A DNA stretch of 27,518 bases. Source: JACRIM01 sp038042195. GTDB lineage: Bacteria; Planctomycetota; Phycisphaerae; UBA1845; UTPLA1. The notes under the pieces were generated by a model, which saw nothing but the letters and a program-made list of their open reading frames with translations, was not told the origin of the DNA and made no database searches. Of this stretch, positions 7,232-15,980 are shown piece after piece (within the stretch, counting starts at the first letter, position 1; every line of letters begins with the position of its first letter). The position numbers were made by a program, and so were the translations under genes. The DNA is taken from the NCBI GenBank assembly GCA_038042195.1, contig JBBTET010000011.1, forward strand, positions 1 to 27,518. Reading direction: 5' to 3'.

Positions 7232-7571
7232 TGGTTGGGCGGCGACGGCGCAAGGCCCGCCACGCCCAGAGGGTGAGCAAAATGGCCCCGCCGCCGAGGA
7301 CGAAGGGTCCGGTGGCGTCGATGAACCCGAGGACAAAGATGGGCCGCTCCACCGGGATTTTCGTGGATTCACCCTCCTCGCGCAGGGCAGCGTCGAAGGC
7401 GGCGTCCCCCGCGTTTTCAGGGGGGACGTCTTCGTCCACAAGGACGCGGGTCGTGGTGAACATGTAGTGCGGGCGTCCGCTGATGGTTGTGGCGCGGCGA
7501 CCGGTATAGAAACTGGTGGCGATCATAGTGATCGCCACCAGGAAATAGGGCCATATCAGGCGGCGGAGCAT
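7203..7571 (-). CDS. Small membrane protein of unknown function
   Basis: This 122-residue protein has an N-terminal membrane segment (LIWPYFLVAITMIATSFYT, about 5-23), a roughly 60-residue polar loop rich in acidic residues, and a second membrane segment (FVLGGGAILLTLWAW, about 90-105) followed by a basic RRRRP tail. By the positive-inside rule both ends would be cytoplasmic with the loop outside. GAGG is five bases before the ATG. No family is recognised. It lies between the lysine aminotransferase (58-base gap) and the YceI gene on the same strand, so it may be transcribed with them. Confidence 0.65.
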   Translation of the reverse strand: MLRRLIWPYFLVAITMIATSFYTGRRATTISGRPHYMFTTTRVLVDEDVPPENAGDAAFDAALREEGESTKIPVERPIFVLGFIDATGPFVLGGGAILLTLWAWRALRRRRPTIGPKPGPDV

Positions 7572-7629
7572 GAGTGCCTCATCTTTGGACGCGATTCGCT
7601 CAACAAGGTAGGTTCAGGAAGAACCCACT

Positions 7630-8970
7630 CTACTTGGTGATTTTGCGCAGGGTCTCGCGCATTTTGGCGGTGACGTCGCCGATGATGTCGGGTTTCACGT
7701 CGAGGACGGGGCGCAGGCGGATGGAGCGTTCGCCGCAGCGGATGACGAGGAGGCCGGCGTCCCAACACGCCTTCCAGAATTGATTGCGCACCTCGGCGTT
7801 CGGCAGGCTGAAGGCGAGCATGAGTCCGCGGCCGCGCACGCCGGTGATGACGGGCTCTTCGGCGGCGAGATTCTGGAGCTGCGCGAGGAATCGTTCACCC
7901 ATGATGCGGGCGTTATCGACGAGGTGTTCGCGTTCGATGATGTTGAGGCAGTGGGTGGAGCGAACCATGTCGGTGAGGTTGCCGCCCCAGGTGGAGTTGA
8001 TGCGGCTGGATTTGCGGAAGACGTTCTCGGGAACCTCGTCGAACCGCGCGCTCGATGCCATGATGCCGCAGACTTGAGCCTTCTTGCCGAAGCAGACCAC
8101 GTCGGGCAGCACATCGAAGTGTTGGAAGCACCAGTTGCGACCGGTGAGGCCCATGCCGCATTGCACTTCATCAAAGATGAGGATCATCTCGTGTTGGTTA
8201 CAGATACGGCGAAGCGTCTGGAACCACTCTTTGCGGAAATGACGGTCACCTCCTTCACCTTGCACTGGCTCGATGATGATGGAGCAGATGCGATGCGGAC
8301 GGGCTTGGATCGCGGCGAGGATTTCGGCCTCGGCCTGCCTTTCGTCGGCGATGGCTCGCTCGGTGCGCTGCGGCTCGGGCAGCTCAAACTCGATGGCGGG
8401 TGTGCTGACGCGCGGCCAGTCGAACTTGGCGAAGTGCCGAACCTTGTTCGGGTCGGTGTTGGTGAGCGACATGGTGTAGCCGGTGCGGCCGTGGAAGGCG
8501 TTTTGGAAGTGGAGGACTTCGGTGCCGATTTCTCCGCGACCGGCGGCGATGTTCTTTTGCACTTTCCAATCCATCGCGGCCTTGAGTGCGTTCTCCACGG
8601 CGAGCGCACCGCCCTCGATGAAAAAGAAGCGATCGAGTTGGGGGACGCCGACGACGCGGGCGAAGGTTTGCACGAAGCGGGCATATTGCACTGTGTAGAC
8701 GTCGGAGTTCGCGACCTTGGTCACGGCGGCGTCGAGGAGGTCTTCACGGACCTCGGGAAGATCGAAGTGTGGGTGGTTGAAGCCGATCGGCATGGAGGCG
8801 TAGAAGCTGTACATGTCGATGAATTCGCGGTCGTGGGCGGCATCGTAGAAACGGCTGCCCTGGCTGCGCGAGACATCGACGACCATTTCGAAGCCATCGA
8901 CAAGGATGTGCTTCTTGAGTTCCATTGTTGCGCCGTGGGCGGAAATGTCGGATTCGAGTGTCTTGTTCAT
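7630..8970 (-). CDS. lat: L-lysine 6-aminotransferase
   Basis: This 446-residue, class III PLP-dependent enzyme would transfer the epsilon-amino group of L-lysine to 2-oxoglutarate, giving aminoadipate 6-semialdehyde and glutamate. It resembles lysine epsilon-aminotransferases along its length: LKKHILVDGFEMVVDVSRS near the N-terminus, FFFIEGGALAVENALKAA (about 115-132), IIIEPVQGEGGD (231-242), IFDEVQCGMGLTG with the cofactor-ring Asp267, and the Schiff-base lysine in CFGKKAQVCGIMAS (Lys296, less likely 297). INSTWGGNLTDMVR near 320-335 is also typical. The start ATG at 8968-8970 is preceded by AAAGG; the N-terminal 15 residues are not conserved and a later ATG at residue 16 is possible. With the ALDH7 enzyme downstream it completes lysine to 2-aminoadipate. 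Confidence 0.9.
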   Translation of the reverse strand: MNKTLESDISAHGATMELKKHILVDGFEMVVDVSRSQGSRFYDAAHDREFIDMYSFYASMPIGFNHPHFDLPEVREDLLDAAVTKVANSDVYTVQYARFVQTFARVVGVPQLDRFFFIEGGALAVENALKAAMDWKVQKNIAAGRGEIGTEVLHFQNAFHGRTGYTMSLTNTDPNKVRHFAKFDWPRVSTPAIEFELPEPQRTERAIADERQAEAEILAAIQARPHRICSIIIEPVQGEGGDRHFRKEWFQTLRRICNQHEMILIFDEVQCGMGLTGRNWCFQHFDVLPDVVCFGKKAQVCGIMASSARFDEVPENVFRKSSRINSTWGGNLTDMVRSTHCLNIIEREHLVDNARIMGERFLAQLQNLAAEEPVITGVRGRGLMLAFSLPNAEVRNQFWKACWDAGLLVIRCGERSIRLRPVLDVKPDIIGDVTAKMRETLRKITK

Positions 8971-9353
8971 GTCAGGCCTTTTGGAAGAAAGACAGTTTGT
9001 CGTGCAATCGTGGAGCGATGTCGATTGGAGAACCGGCGCGCAATCGAGCGCACGGGTCGAGTAAGGAGGCGAATCAGTGGCGGGGAATCACACGTTGAAA
9101 ACGGTGGACATGAATGCGGAGCAGCCGATGGAGCGGTTCGGCAGGCAGGGGGTGCCGTTGACCTCGGGATGGGTGATTGGCAGTTCTTCAATCATTGGAC
9201 CTGCTCCAGACTACACACAGGACATACGCAATATCATAGGAATCGGTCGAAACGCGGTCAATGAGTGAGCCGCTTACGCGGTGTGTCCGAGAAACCGGTT
9301 AGTGGCACCGGGGTGGTCCGCGGTGAAGTCATTACAATCTCGGCCGGAGTGGC
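8971..9353. other. Divergent intergenic region between lat and the antiporter gene
   Basis: This 383-base gap must hold promoters for both divergent genes, but I found no convincing -35/-10 pair for either. It contains one candidate small reading frame (9077-9268, listed separately). The last 60 bases before the antiporter start include an imperfect CCGGT...ACCGG inverted repeat (about 9296-9312). Confidence 0.5.
9077..9268 (+). CDS. Candidate small protein of 63 residues
   Basis: The frame begins with GTG at 9077, preceded by an excellent ribosome site (AGGAGG at 9063-9068, eight bases before the GTG). In the first 33 codons 29 end in G or C, as in the real genes of this window; in the last 30 only about 13 do. 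The product contains no recognised domain, signal peptide or membrane segment. It lies wholly in the lat/antiporter gap on the plus strand. The ribosome site and early codon bias argue for a gene; the loss of bias half-way argues against, or suggests a decayed or frameshifted remnant. Confidence 0.3.
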   Translation: MAGNHTLKTVDMNAEQPMERFGRQGVPLTSGWVIGSSSIIGPAPDYTQDIRNIIGIGRNAVNE

Positions 9354-11048
9354 ATGGCGCGACTGAGTCATCATGAGATTGTGCTTTTTCTGCTGGCCCT
9401 GGCGGTGGTCCTGGGGGCTGCGCGGCTGCTTGGAGAGTTGGCGCGGCAGTTTCGGCAGCCGGCGATACTTGGGGAGTTGGTGGCCGGGATTCTGCTGGGG
9501 CCGACGCTTCTTGGGCGGCTATTCCCCGATGCATCGGGAGCTATTTTCCCGTCGCAGGGGCCGATGGCGGTTGCGTTTGATGGACTGCGCACGGTTTCGA
9601 TCACGCTGTTCATGTTGGTCGCGGGGTTGGATGTCGATCTGAACACGATCCGGCGACAGGGGAAGACGGCGTCGGTGGTCAGCCTGTTGGGGATGGTGTT
9701 TCCGTTTGTCACCGGGTTTCTCGCCGCGTGGTTTGCGCCGACCCTTCTTGGGAAGGAGCCGCACGGGGATCGATTTATCTTCGCGGCGTTCATTGCGACG
9801 GCGATGTCGATCTCGGCGCTGCCGGTGATCGCGCGGACGTTGATGGACTTGAATCTGTACCGCAGTGACATGGGGATGATCGTTATTGCGGCGGCGATCT
9901 TTAATGACCTGGTCGGGTGGCTGGTGTTCGCGGTATTGCTTGGGACGACCGAGAGATTCCACGGGGCCGCACATGGGCCGGCTGCGACGATTTGGATGAC
10001 GCTGGGATATGTGTTGTTCATGCTGACGGTGGGGCGCGGACTGCTGCATCGCGGATTGCCGTGGGTTCATGCTCATACGAGTTGGCCCGGCGGATTCCTG
10101 GGGTTGGCGTTTGTGTTGGCATTGGTCGGCGCGGCCTGCACGACGTGGATTGGGATTCATCCGATTTTTGGGTCATTTCTGGTGGGCGTTGCACTAGGGG
10201 ATTCGTCACATGTACGCGAACATACGAAGAAGGTGATCAGCCAGTTCGTATCGTTCTTTTTTGCGCCGTTGTTTTTTGCGAGCATCGGGTTGAGCGTCGA
10301 CTTCATCGGCTCGTTCGACTTGAAGATTGTGTCGGCGGTGATCTTCATCGCGATGATCGGGAAGGTGCTGGGGTGCGGGCTGGGGGCACGGTGGGCCGGC
10401 ATCGCCCAGCGCGAGGCGTGGAGCATCGGGTTCTGTTTGAATGCGCGCGGGGCAATGGAGATCATCGTCGGGTTGATCGCGTTGCAGGCCGGGCTGATCG
10501 GTCAGACGCTTTTCGTCGCGCTTGTGGTGATGGCGCTGGTGACGTCGGTGATCAGCGGGCCGATGGTGACGCGACTGTTGCGGAAGCAACGTCAGCGGCG
10601 ACTGGTCGAGTTCTTGTCACCCCGGTCGTTTCTCAATCCGCTTCGTGCCTCGGATCGGTATGAGGCTATTCAGCAGTTATGTTTAGCGGCGGGGGCCGCG
10701 ACGAAGCTGGATGCGCGGGTCATAGAGGAAGCGGTCTGGTCGCGCGAGAAGATGATGTCGACGGGCATGGGGAAGGGCGTGGCCGTGCCGCACGCGCGGA
10801 TCGAGGGGTTGAGCGAGGCGGTGGTGGCGGTGGGGTTGTCGCGCGGCGGGATTGATTTCGACGCGCCGGACGGACAACCCGCCAACGTGATCTGCATGAT
10901 CCTGACGCCCAAGGAGGATGATGGGGCGCAGTTGTCGTTGCTCGCGGATGTGGCGCGGACGTTCGGCCCGGAACAGGTGCGGCAGCAAGTCATGCAGATC
11001 AGCGGGTACACGGATTTTCTGGCGGTGCTCAATACGCAGACACTGTGA
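9354..11048 (+). CDS. KefB-type cation:proton antiporter with C-terminal PTS EIIA domain
   Basis: This 564-residue inner-membrane protein has two parts. Residues about 8-410 form a CPA2-family monovalent cation/H+ antiporter of about 12 membrane helices, with QPAILGELVAGILLGPTLLG (35-54), LFMLVAGLDVDL, ALPVIARTLMDL, the ion-site pair Asn184-Asp185 (AAIFNDLVGW), FFAPLFFASIGLSVDF and GFCLNARGAMEI. After a basic linker (RLLRKQRQRR) residues about 420-564 match the EIIA domain of fructose/nitrogen PTS proteins, with GKGVAVPHARIEGL holding the phosphoacceptor His480. The transporter could therefore be gated by PTS phosphorylation. No other PTS gene is in the window. GGAG lies four bases before the ATG. 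The stop is 21 bases from the end of the convergent AsmA-like gene. Confidence 0.87.
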   Translation: MARLSHHEIVLFLLALAVVLGAARLLGELARQFRQPAILGELVAGILLGPTLLGRLFPDASGAIFPSQGPMAVAFDGLRTVSITLFMLVAGLDVDLNTIRRQGKTASVVSLLGMVFPFVTGFLAAWFAPTLLGKEPHGDRFIFAAFIATAMSISALPVIARTLMDLNLYRSDMGMIVIAAAIFNDLVGWLVFAVLLGTTERFHGAAHGPAATIWMTLGYVLFMLTVGRGLLHRGLPWVHAHTSWPGGFLGLAFVLALVGAACTTWIGIHPIFGSFLVGVALGDSSHVREHTKKVISQFVSFFFAPLFFASIGLSVDFIGSFDLKIVSAVIFIAMIGKVLGCGLGARWAGIAQREAWSIGFCLNARGAMEIIVGLIALQAGLIGQTLFVALVVMALVTSVISGPMVTRLLRKQRQRRLVEFLSPRSFLNPLRASDRYEAIQQLCLAAGAATKLDARVIEEAVWSREKMMSTGMGKGVAVPHARIEGLSEAVVAVGLSRGGIDFDAPDGQPANVICMILTPKEDDGAQLSLLADVARTFGPEQVRQQVMQISGYTDFLAVLNTQTL

Positions 11049-11069
11049 GCCGGGCCGATCAGCGGTGTG

Positions 11070-14000
11070 TCATTTCGATTGCGCGGGGGAGAGCGTGGCG
11101 GTGGTTGCCGGTGGCTTGGGCGGGGGCAGGAATAGTTTGATGAGCGCGGCGAGGCTGCGGAGCGGCTGGGGATTGATGGTGGGCTTGTTGAACGTGCCGC
11201 TGATTTGGACTTCCATGACTTCGCGCGAGAACGCTTCCAGCACGTCGGTGAGAACCGGGAGTCGAATGCGCACGGGGCTTCGGGCGAGCAGCGTGATGTC
11301 GAGTTGCTTCGTGGGGATGTTCATACGGCCCTTGCCAAAGAAGGAGAGGGCTTTGCCTTGCAAGTCGATGGTGTGAAAGACCATCTCGTCTTTTTCGAGG
11401 TAGAACTTCAGCCAACCATCGTGGAAGACGTTTTCGTCGGGGGTGAGATTCAATACTTGGAAGATAAGGAAGAAGATGGGGAGTCGCCAGACTTCGGCGC
11501 GGCGAACAATGATTTCTCCGCTTCCTTCGCGTCGCGGCTGAGCGCCGGTTTCTCCGCGAATGATGACGTTGCCGTCGATGCTTCCCTGGCTGGCGGAGGC
11601 GGCGGTGAGCGACGTCGCAGGCTGTGACGTGGGGTTCGAGGCGAGGTAGCGTTCGAGTTGCATGTCGCGCGCGACGACGGAGAGTTGGTAGTCGACACCG
11701 GTGGTGGCGAATCGCACCTGGGCTGCGCCGGTGGCGTGGCCGCCATAGGCGGCGGCCGTGACATCACGAAAGTCGAGCCTCGGAGAGTCAGCGTCCTTGG
11801 TGATTCGGCCGCGAAGGTCTTGCAGCTCCCAACCTGCGAGGGTGGCTTGATCGAGGGCGGCTCGCGTTTCGAGGAGGATGGAGCCGTCGGTGCCGAGCGC
11901 GCCTTTGCCGAAGAGTTTTCCACTGCCGTGGGTGATGCTGATTCCCACTTCCGCCCCAACATCTCGAACATCCATTTCTCCGGCGAAGGCCCATCGCGTT
12001 TTTCCATCGGCGTTGGTGTCAAATTGCAGGGGGTCGAGATGCAGGTCGAATGCGCCGACGGGTTTGATTGCTTCGAGCGGTCGGCGCAGGTCGGCGGGAA
12101 GTGCGTCGAGAAGGGTCTTTCCAAAGGCGAGTCGCTTTGCATCGACAGCGAGCGTGCCGGCCATCTTTTTATCATCCAGAATCATTCGGCCACTGAAGGA
12201 CACATCGCTGTCGCCGTTGCGACCGCGAAGGGAATTAATCTCGACGAGGCGATCCGTAACGACGAGGTCGCCGGTGACGCTGGTGAGCGCGATGGGAAAG
12301 CCGGAGAAACAGAATGAGGCGTCGTCCACTTTCAACCGGCTGCGGTGGCGTTGCTCGGACCGGTCGGTGGTGGAGACGTGGTGGAGAGCGGTTTGGATTT
12401 GGACGACGCCGCGCGGATTGAGCATGTTCCATGCGGCGCGGAGCGAGGGCGGCAGGGCGTCGAGCAGTTCGGCGTCGAGCGAGAGCTTCTGACAGTCGAA
12501 GATGAGGTCGGCGATGTAGCCGTCGCGTTGGCGGGTGATGTCGCCACGGGCGGTGATGACGGCGTTGCCGTGGCGACCGGAGATGTTGACGAGTGAGATT
12601 CCGTCGGGGCGAAGGGCGATCTCGCCGACCACGTCTGCGATGCGATAAGGGAATTGCTGATAGCTGATTGCGGCGTCGGAGATTTTTGCGAGGAGGTCGT
12701 AGCGGAGTCCGACCGCGGGGTCGTCGAGCGTGATTTTCCCGGCGAGATCGATTCGGCCCTGAGGTTGGAATTGTTCAAATGCGCCGCGCCCCTCGGGGGG
12801 CAGACTCTTGGCGAGGGTCTGGTCGAGCGGGATGTTTCTGGCGTCGATGCGGAGATTGACGGTGGACGGGGCCTTGATCGGAAAGGTGGCATCGCCGTCG
12901 AATTGCACGGTGGCATCGTCGCGGTGGCCGGTGAGGGCGATGAATTGGATGCGGTCGTCGTCGAGAATCAGTTTGCCGCCGACGCGATCGAGTGGATAGG
13001 GATACTCAGCGAATTCGATTCTAGCATCGACGAGGTCGGCGTCGACATGATTCTTCCATGTCGGCCATGGGTCGCTCGCCAGCGCCTTGGGCCGGCGCAG
13101 GCGGAGCTGCATGTTGGAGGCTCCGCGCGGATTGAAGCGTCGCCACAGTTCGCGGTGGTGATCGGAGAGTCCGGCGTACAGGGTCTCGTCGAGCGGGATG
13201 TTTTCACAGGTGACATCAATGCGGACATCGGACCACGCGGTGCGTCGATCAATTTGGGCGTTGAGTTTGATGGAGCCGGGGCCGTGGGTGCCCGTGATGT
13301 TTTCAAGAAAGATGAGCGGGCCTTCGACTCGAATGATGCCTTGCAGCTCGCTGACGGCGTAGGGGAAGAAGCGGCAGTTTCCGGTGACGCCGAGCGGCTT
13401 GACTGTGCCGAACAGCTCGACTTGTTGAGCGGGGCCGGCTTCTCGGCGCAGATTCAGGTCGACGTCAAAGTTGCCTTGCGGGTTGTAGTCCATAAAGAAG
13501 GCGCGGAGTGATTCGGGCACGGCTGGATCGGTGGTGATTTGGGTGAGGGCGGCGTCGGTTGGAGCAGCGATCTTCGCACCCTGAAGGTGGACGTCGATCC
13601 CCATTTCGGTGAGGCCGCGTTCGACGTGGGTGACGGTCCCTTTGACGGCGCACTTTGCGCCGTTGAAGTGGCCGGTGAGATCGAGTTCGAGTTTTCCGGC
13701 TCGGAGGGCGACGCGTCCGGTGGCGTCGGTGAGGGTGGCCAGCGTTTCTTCCCTGGTTGCGCTTGGATTCGTCAAGCGAGCGTCCGTGTCTGATTTAAGC
13801 ATGGCGAGCGGGACGGCGCACCGCACGCGACGAAGTTGAATCTCGGTGTCCATGGTCTCTGCCGTGCGCTCTGAATAGACGAGGCGGCCGAGTTTCACTT
13901 CGCCTTGCAGGTTGATCTGATCGAAGAATTGTTGGGCGAGCTTGGGGAGTTGCAGGCGGACCGTGCGTGCATCGACAAAGGGTGTGTTGGTGACAAGCTT

Positions 14001-14735
14001 GGTGGCGGGGTCGAAGACCACGGTAGTTCGTTCGGCGGGATCGCTGAAGCGGCGGATTTCGATGCAGAAGCCGGTGTCGCTTTGGGGTTGTGCTCGAATG
14101 TCGGCATCAAGTTCTTCGGTGCGCCACTCTCGAAGCCCGTCGGCGTGAACGCTGACGGCGACGGCTTTGGCATTTCGGATGGTGATGCGTGGACGAGAGA
14201 CCCTCTTTTTTGACCGGTCCTTTGGCTTGTCGGGGCGGCCGAGGAGTTGCCAGTTTCGCAAGCCGGTGTCGACATTGTGGACGAGCGTGATGGTGGGTTC
14301 GGCGGCGATGATGTGGTCGACGGTGAGCGAGCCGAACAGCAACCGCCAGGGGTTGTGAATCAGGGAAAGCGAACTGGCGGAGAAGATTTTTCTGGCGAAG
14401 GGGTCTTTGGCGGTGGGGTCGAGTTGTTCGTCGTAGGGCGCGGAGACTTGCACATTGTCGAGCGTGATTCCGCCGAACATGCGGAAGTGGGCCTGGCCGA
14501 CTTTGACTTCGCCGGCGGTGGCATCTTCGAGGAATGCGATGACGCGGTGACGGATGGCGTCGTCGCGCGTGTTATAGAGATAGGTGCCGAAGCCGACGAC
14601 GATGAAGACGAGCAGGGCGAAGGAGAATCGTTGTCGGGTGGTGGAGACGGGGTGGCGCACCCAGGCGCGTTCTTCGATGATGCGCCGCAGGCCGGGTCGG
14701 CGGGGGGGCGCAAGGGTGGGGGTTAGTGATCGCAT
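11070..14735 (-). CDS. Large AsmA/TamB-like envelope protein with tandem repeats
   Basis: This 1221-residue protein is anchored by one N-terminal membrane helix (FALLVFIVVGFGTYLY, about 39-54) followed by a long beta-rich periplasmic part. It ends in an AsmA-like C-terminal region (IIVRRAEVWRLPIFFLIFQVLN, KFYLEKDEMVFHTIDLQGKALSFFGKGRMN, LDITLLARSP; about 1075-1155). AsmA/TamB/YhdP-type proteins form lipid-transport grooves between the membranes; that role is inferred. Between residues 405 and 900 a motif of the form LP..LR..[FW]...[NQK]P.G recurs five times (about 405, 523, 645, 761, 879), marking a ~118-residue module that also carries [FY]PY..[IL]..V.G and G.HG. The ATG lies 12 bases after the stop of the glycosyltransferase gene, so it is the last gene of the pyrH-rlmN-tilS run. 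The first 35 residues are basic and Pro-rich and might be shortened by a later start. Confidence 0.78.
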   Translation of the reverse strand: MRSLTPTLAPPRRPGLRRIIEERAWVRHPVSTTRQRFSFALLVFIVVGFGTYLYNTRDDAIRHRVIAFLEDATAGEVKVGQAHFRMFGGITLDNVQVSAPYDEQLDPTAKDPFARKIFSASSLSLIHNPWRLLFGSLTVDHIIAAEPTITLVHNVDTGLRNWQLLGRPDKPKDRSKKRVSRPRITIRNAKAVAVSVHADGLREWRTEELDADIRAQPQSDTGFCIEIRRFSDPAERTTVVFDPATKLVTNTPFVDARTVRLQLPKLAQQFFDQINLQGEVKLGRLVYSERTAETMDTEIQLRRVRCAVPLAMLKSDTDARLTNPSATREETLATLTDATGRVALRAGKLELDLTGHFNGAKCAVKGTVTHVERGLTEMGIDVHLQGAKIAAPTDAALTQITTDPAVPESLRAFFMDYNPQGNFDVDLNLRREAGPAQQVELFGTVKPLGVTGNCRFFPYAVSELQGIIRVEGPLIFLENITGTHGPGSIKLNAQIDRRTAWSDVRIDVTCENIPLDETLYAGLSDHHRELWRRFNPRGASNMQLRLRRPKALASDPWPTWKNHVDADLVDARIEFAEYPYPLDRVGGKLILDDDRIQFIALTGHRDDATVQFDGDATFPIKAPSTVNLRIDARNIPLDQTLAKSLPPEGRGAFEQFQPQGRIDLAGKITLDDPAVGLRYDLLAKISDAAISYQQFPYRIADVVGEIALRPDGISLVNISGRHGNAVITARGDITRQRDGYIADLIFDCQKLSLDAELLDALPPSLRAAWNMLNPRGVVQIQTALHHVSTTDRSEQRHRSRLKVDDASFCFSGFPIALTSVTGDLVVTDRLVEINSLRGRNGDSDVSFSGRMILDDKKMAGTLAVDAKRLAFGKTLLDALPADLRRPLEAIKPVGAFDLHLDPLQFDTNADGKTRWAFAGEMDVRDVGAEVGISITHGSGKLFGKGALGTDGSILLETRAALDQATLAGWELQDLRGRITKDADSPRLDFRDVTAAAYGGHATGAAQVRFATTGVDYQLSVVARDMQLERYLASNPTSQPATSLTAASASQGSIDGNVIIRGETGAQPRREGSGEIIVRRAEVWRLPIFFLIFQVLNLTPDENVFHDGWLKFYLEKDEMVFHTIDLQGKALSFFGKGRMNIPTKQLDITLLARSPVRIRLPVLTDVLEAFSREVMEVQISGTFNKPTINPQPLRSLAALIKLFLPPPKPPATTATLSPAQSK

Positions 14736-14747
14736 GATCGGCGCGGG

Positions 14748-15980
14748 TCAGGCCTTCGCGGCTTTGCGGTCGATGATACGCGTCATCGCGACGGCGGCGA
14801 GGATGAAGACGAACGGCATCGCGGGCATTCGATACCGCACGGAGCCGACGAAGATCATGTGCAGGATCGTAAAGTAGGCGACGGGTGCGAGCAATAACGC
14901 GAGCGTGGCGCGTTGTGAGCGCAGCAACACGACGCCAATGAGGGCGAGGGCGAAGACCGGGGCAACGGTGAGCCAGCCGACGGCCTTGTAGAGCGGGGAG
15001 GAGTAATCGGAGGCGTTGATGGTGATGGACCAAGTGCGAAGGAGCTTCGTCCACGCGAGGCTGATCGTGCGGGCGGGGTTCTGCTTGGCCCAGTCGAGGG
15101 CGGCGGTGCGACAGAGTTGGTCGCGCTCATACTCATTCGCGTTTGGCGGGAAGGGGGGATAGACGATGCGATCCATGCCGGGTCCGCCGTCGGCCCAGGG
15201 ACCGAGGGCTTCCATGAGGCTCGCGCCGGAGCCGGTGCGGATGGGAACGAATATGTGTTTATTGATTTCGCCTTGCACCAGGATCATGATTGATGGGACG
15301 ACAATAAACGTGAATAACGTAGCAATTGCGGTTGGACGAACAACCTTGGGAATGCCTCGCAATAGGGTTGCCGCCGCAAGAAAGATCGGGAGGAACAGCC
15401 CGCTGCTCCGCGTAATCCCTGCGAAGCCAAGGAAGATTCCGGCCCCACAAAAACGCAGGACAATGGGGGTGTAATAAAACCCGTGTCGCCTTGTGACTAA
15501 GTCGCACGCCATTAAAAGCAGTGCAGAGTAAACCGTCTCGGTGAGCGCAAGCGTGTTGAAGAAGAGCGTGATCGGATCGAGCGCGAACACGGCGGCACCG
15601 ATCAGGGCGACGCGTTCGCTGAACAGGTTTCTTGCGATACCGGCCACCGCAATGATGGACGCCACGCTCGCCAGTGTGTTGATGAGCTGTGCCCAGCGCA
15701 TGAGTTGGTCGTCGCATGTCAGGCCTGACGCGATGCCAATTGAGAGCAAGATGGGATAAAGCGGGTCGGTACCAGCGCGGACGGTCGGAGAATCAATCGG
15801 CCCAAGACCGTCGGCGATGTTGCGGGCGACGGTGAAGTAGCGGTGGGAGTCGGGGAAGTCGAAGAGTTTCGGGTTTTGATTCGAATAGACAATGACGGCG
15901 GCGCGGGCGAGGATGCCGGCGATGATGATGAGCATCAGGCGACGGCGGAAGGGAGTCGTTTCTTTGTTGACGGAGGTCAT
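14748..15980 (-). CDS. Membrane glycosyltransferase, GT39/ArnT-like
   Basis: This 410-residue integral membrane protein has about nine to ten hydrophobic helices, starting with LMLIIIAGILARAAVIVY. After the first helix comes FDFPDSHRYFTVARNIADG (about 40-58), whose acidic residues (D41, D44) fit the catalytic loop of polyprenyl-phosphate-sugar-dependent glycosyltransferases. LRSQRATLALLLAPVAYF and RYRMPAMPFVFILAAVA near the C-terminus are also characteristic. It would move a sugar from a lipid carrier onto protein or envelope lipid outside the membrane; acceptor unknown. The start chosen (15978-15980) overlaps the tilS stop in ATGA; the frame is open 75 bases further, but that part lies inside tilS and is unlike an N-terminus. 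It is translationally coupled to tilS and followed by the AsmA-like gene. Confidence 0.8.
   Translation of the reverse strand: MTSVNKETTPFRRRLMLIIIAGILARAAVIVYSNQNPKLFDFPDSHRYFTVARNIADGLGPIDSPTVRAGTDPLYPILLSIGIASGLTCDDQLMRWAQLINTLASVASIIAVAGIARNLFSERVALIGAAVFALDPITLFFNTLALTETVYSALLLMACDLVTRRHGFYYTPIVLRFCGAGIFLGFAGITRSSGLFLPIFLAAATLLRGIPKVVRPTAIATLFTFIVVPSIMILVQGEINKHIFVPIRTGSGASLMEALGPWADGGPGMDRIVYPPFPPNANEYERDQLCRTAALDWAKQNPARTISLAWTKLLRTWSITINASDYSSPLYKAVGWLTVAPVFALALIGVVLLRSQRATLALLLAPVAYFTILHMIFVGSVRYRMPAMPFVFILAAVAMTRIIDRKAAKA

Noticed and set aside
7572..7629. GGTTC-AGGAA-GAACC as a terminator of lat
   Set aside because: Only a 5-bp stem with no T-run on the minus strand.
7780..9264. 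A 494-codon plus-strand frame opposite lysine aminotransferase
   Set aside because: Antisense shadow of lat; composition typical of reverse-complement frames.
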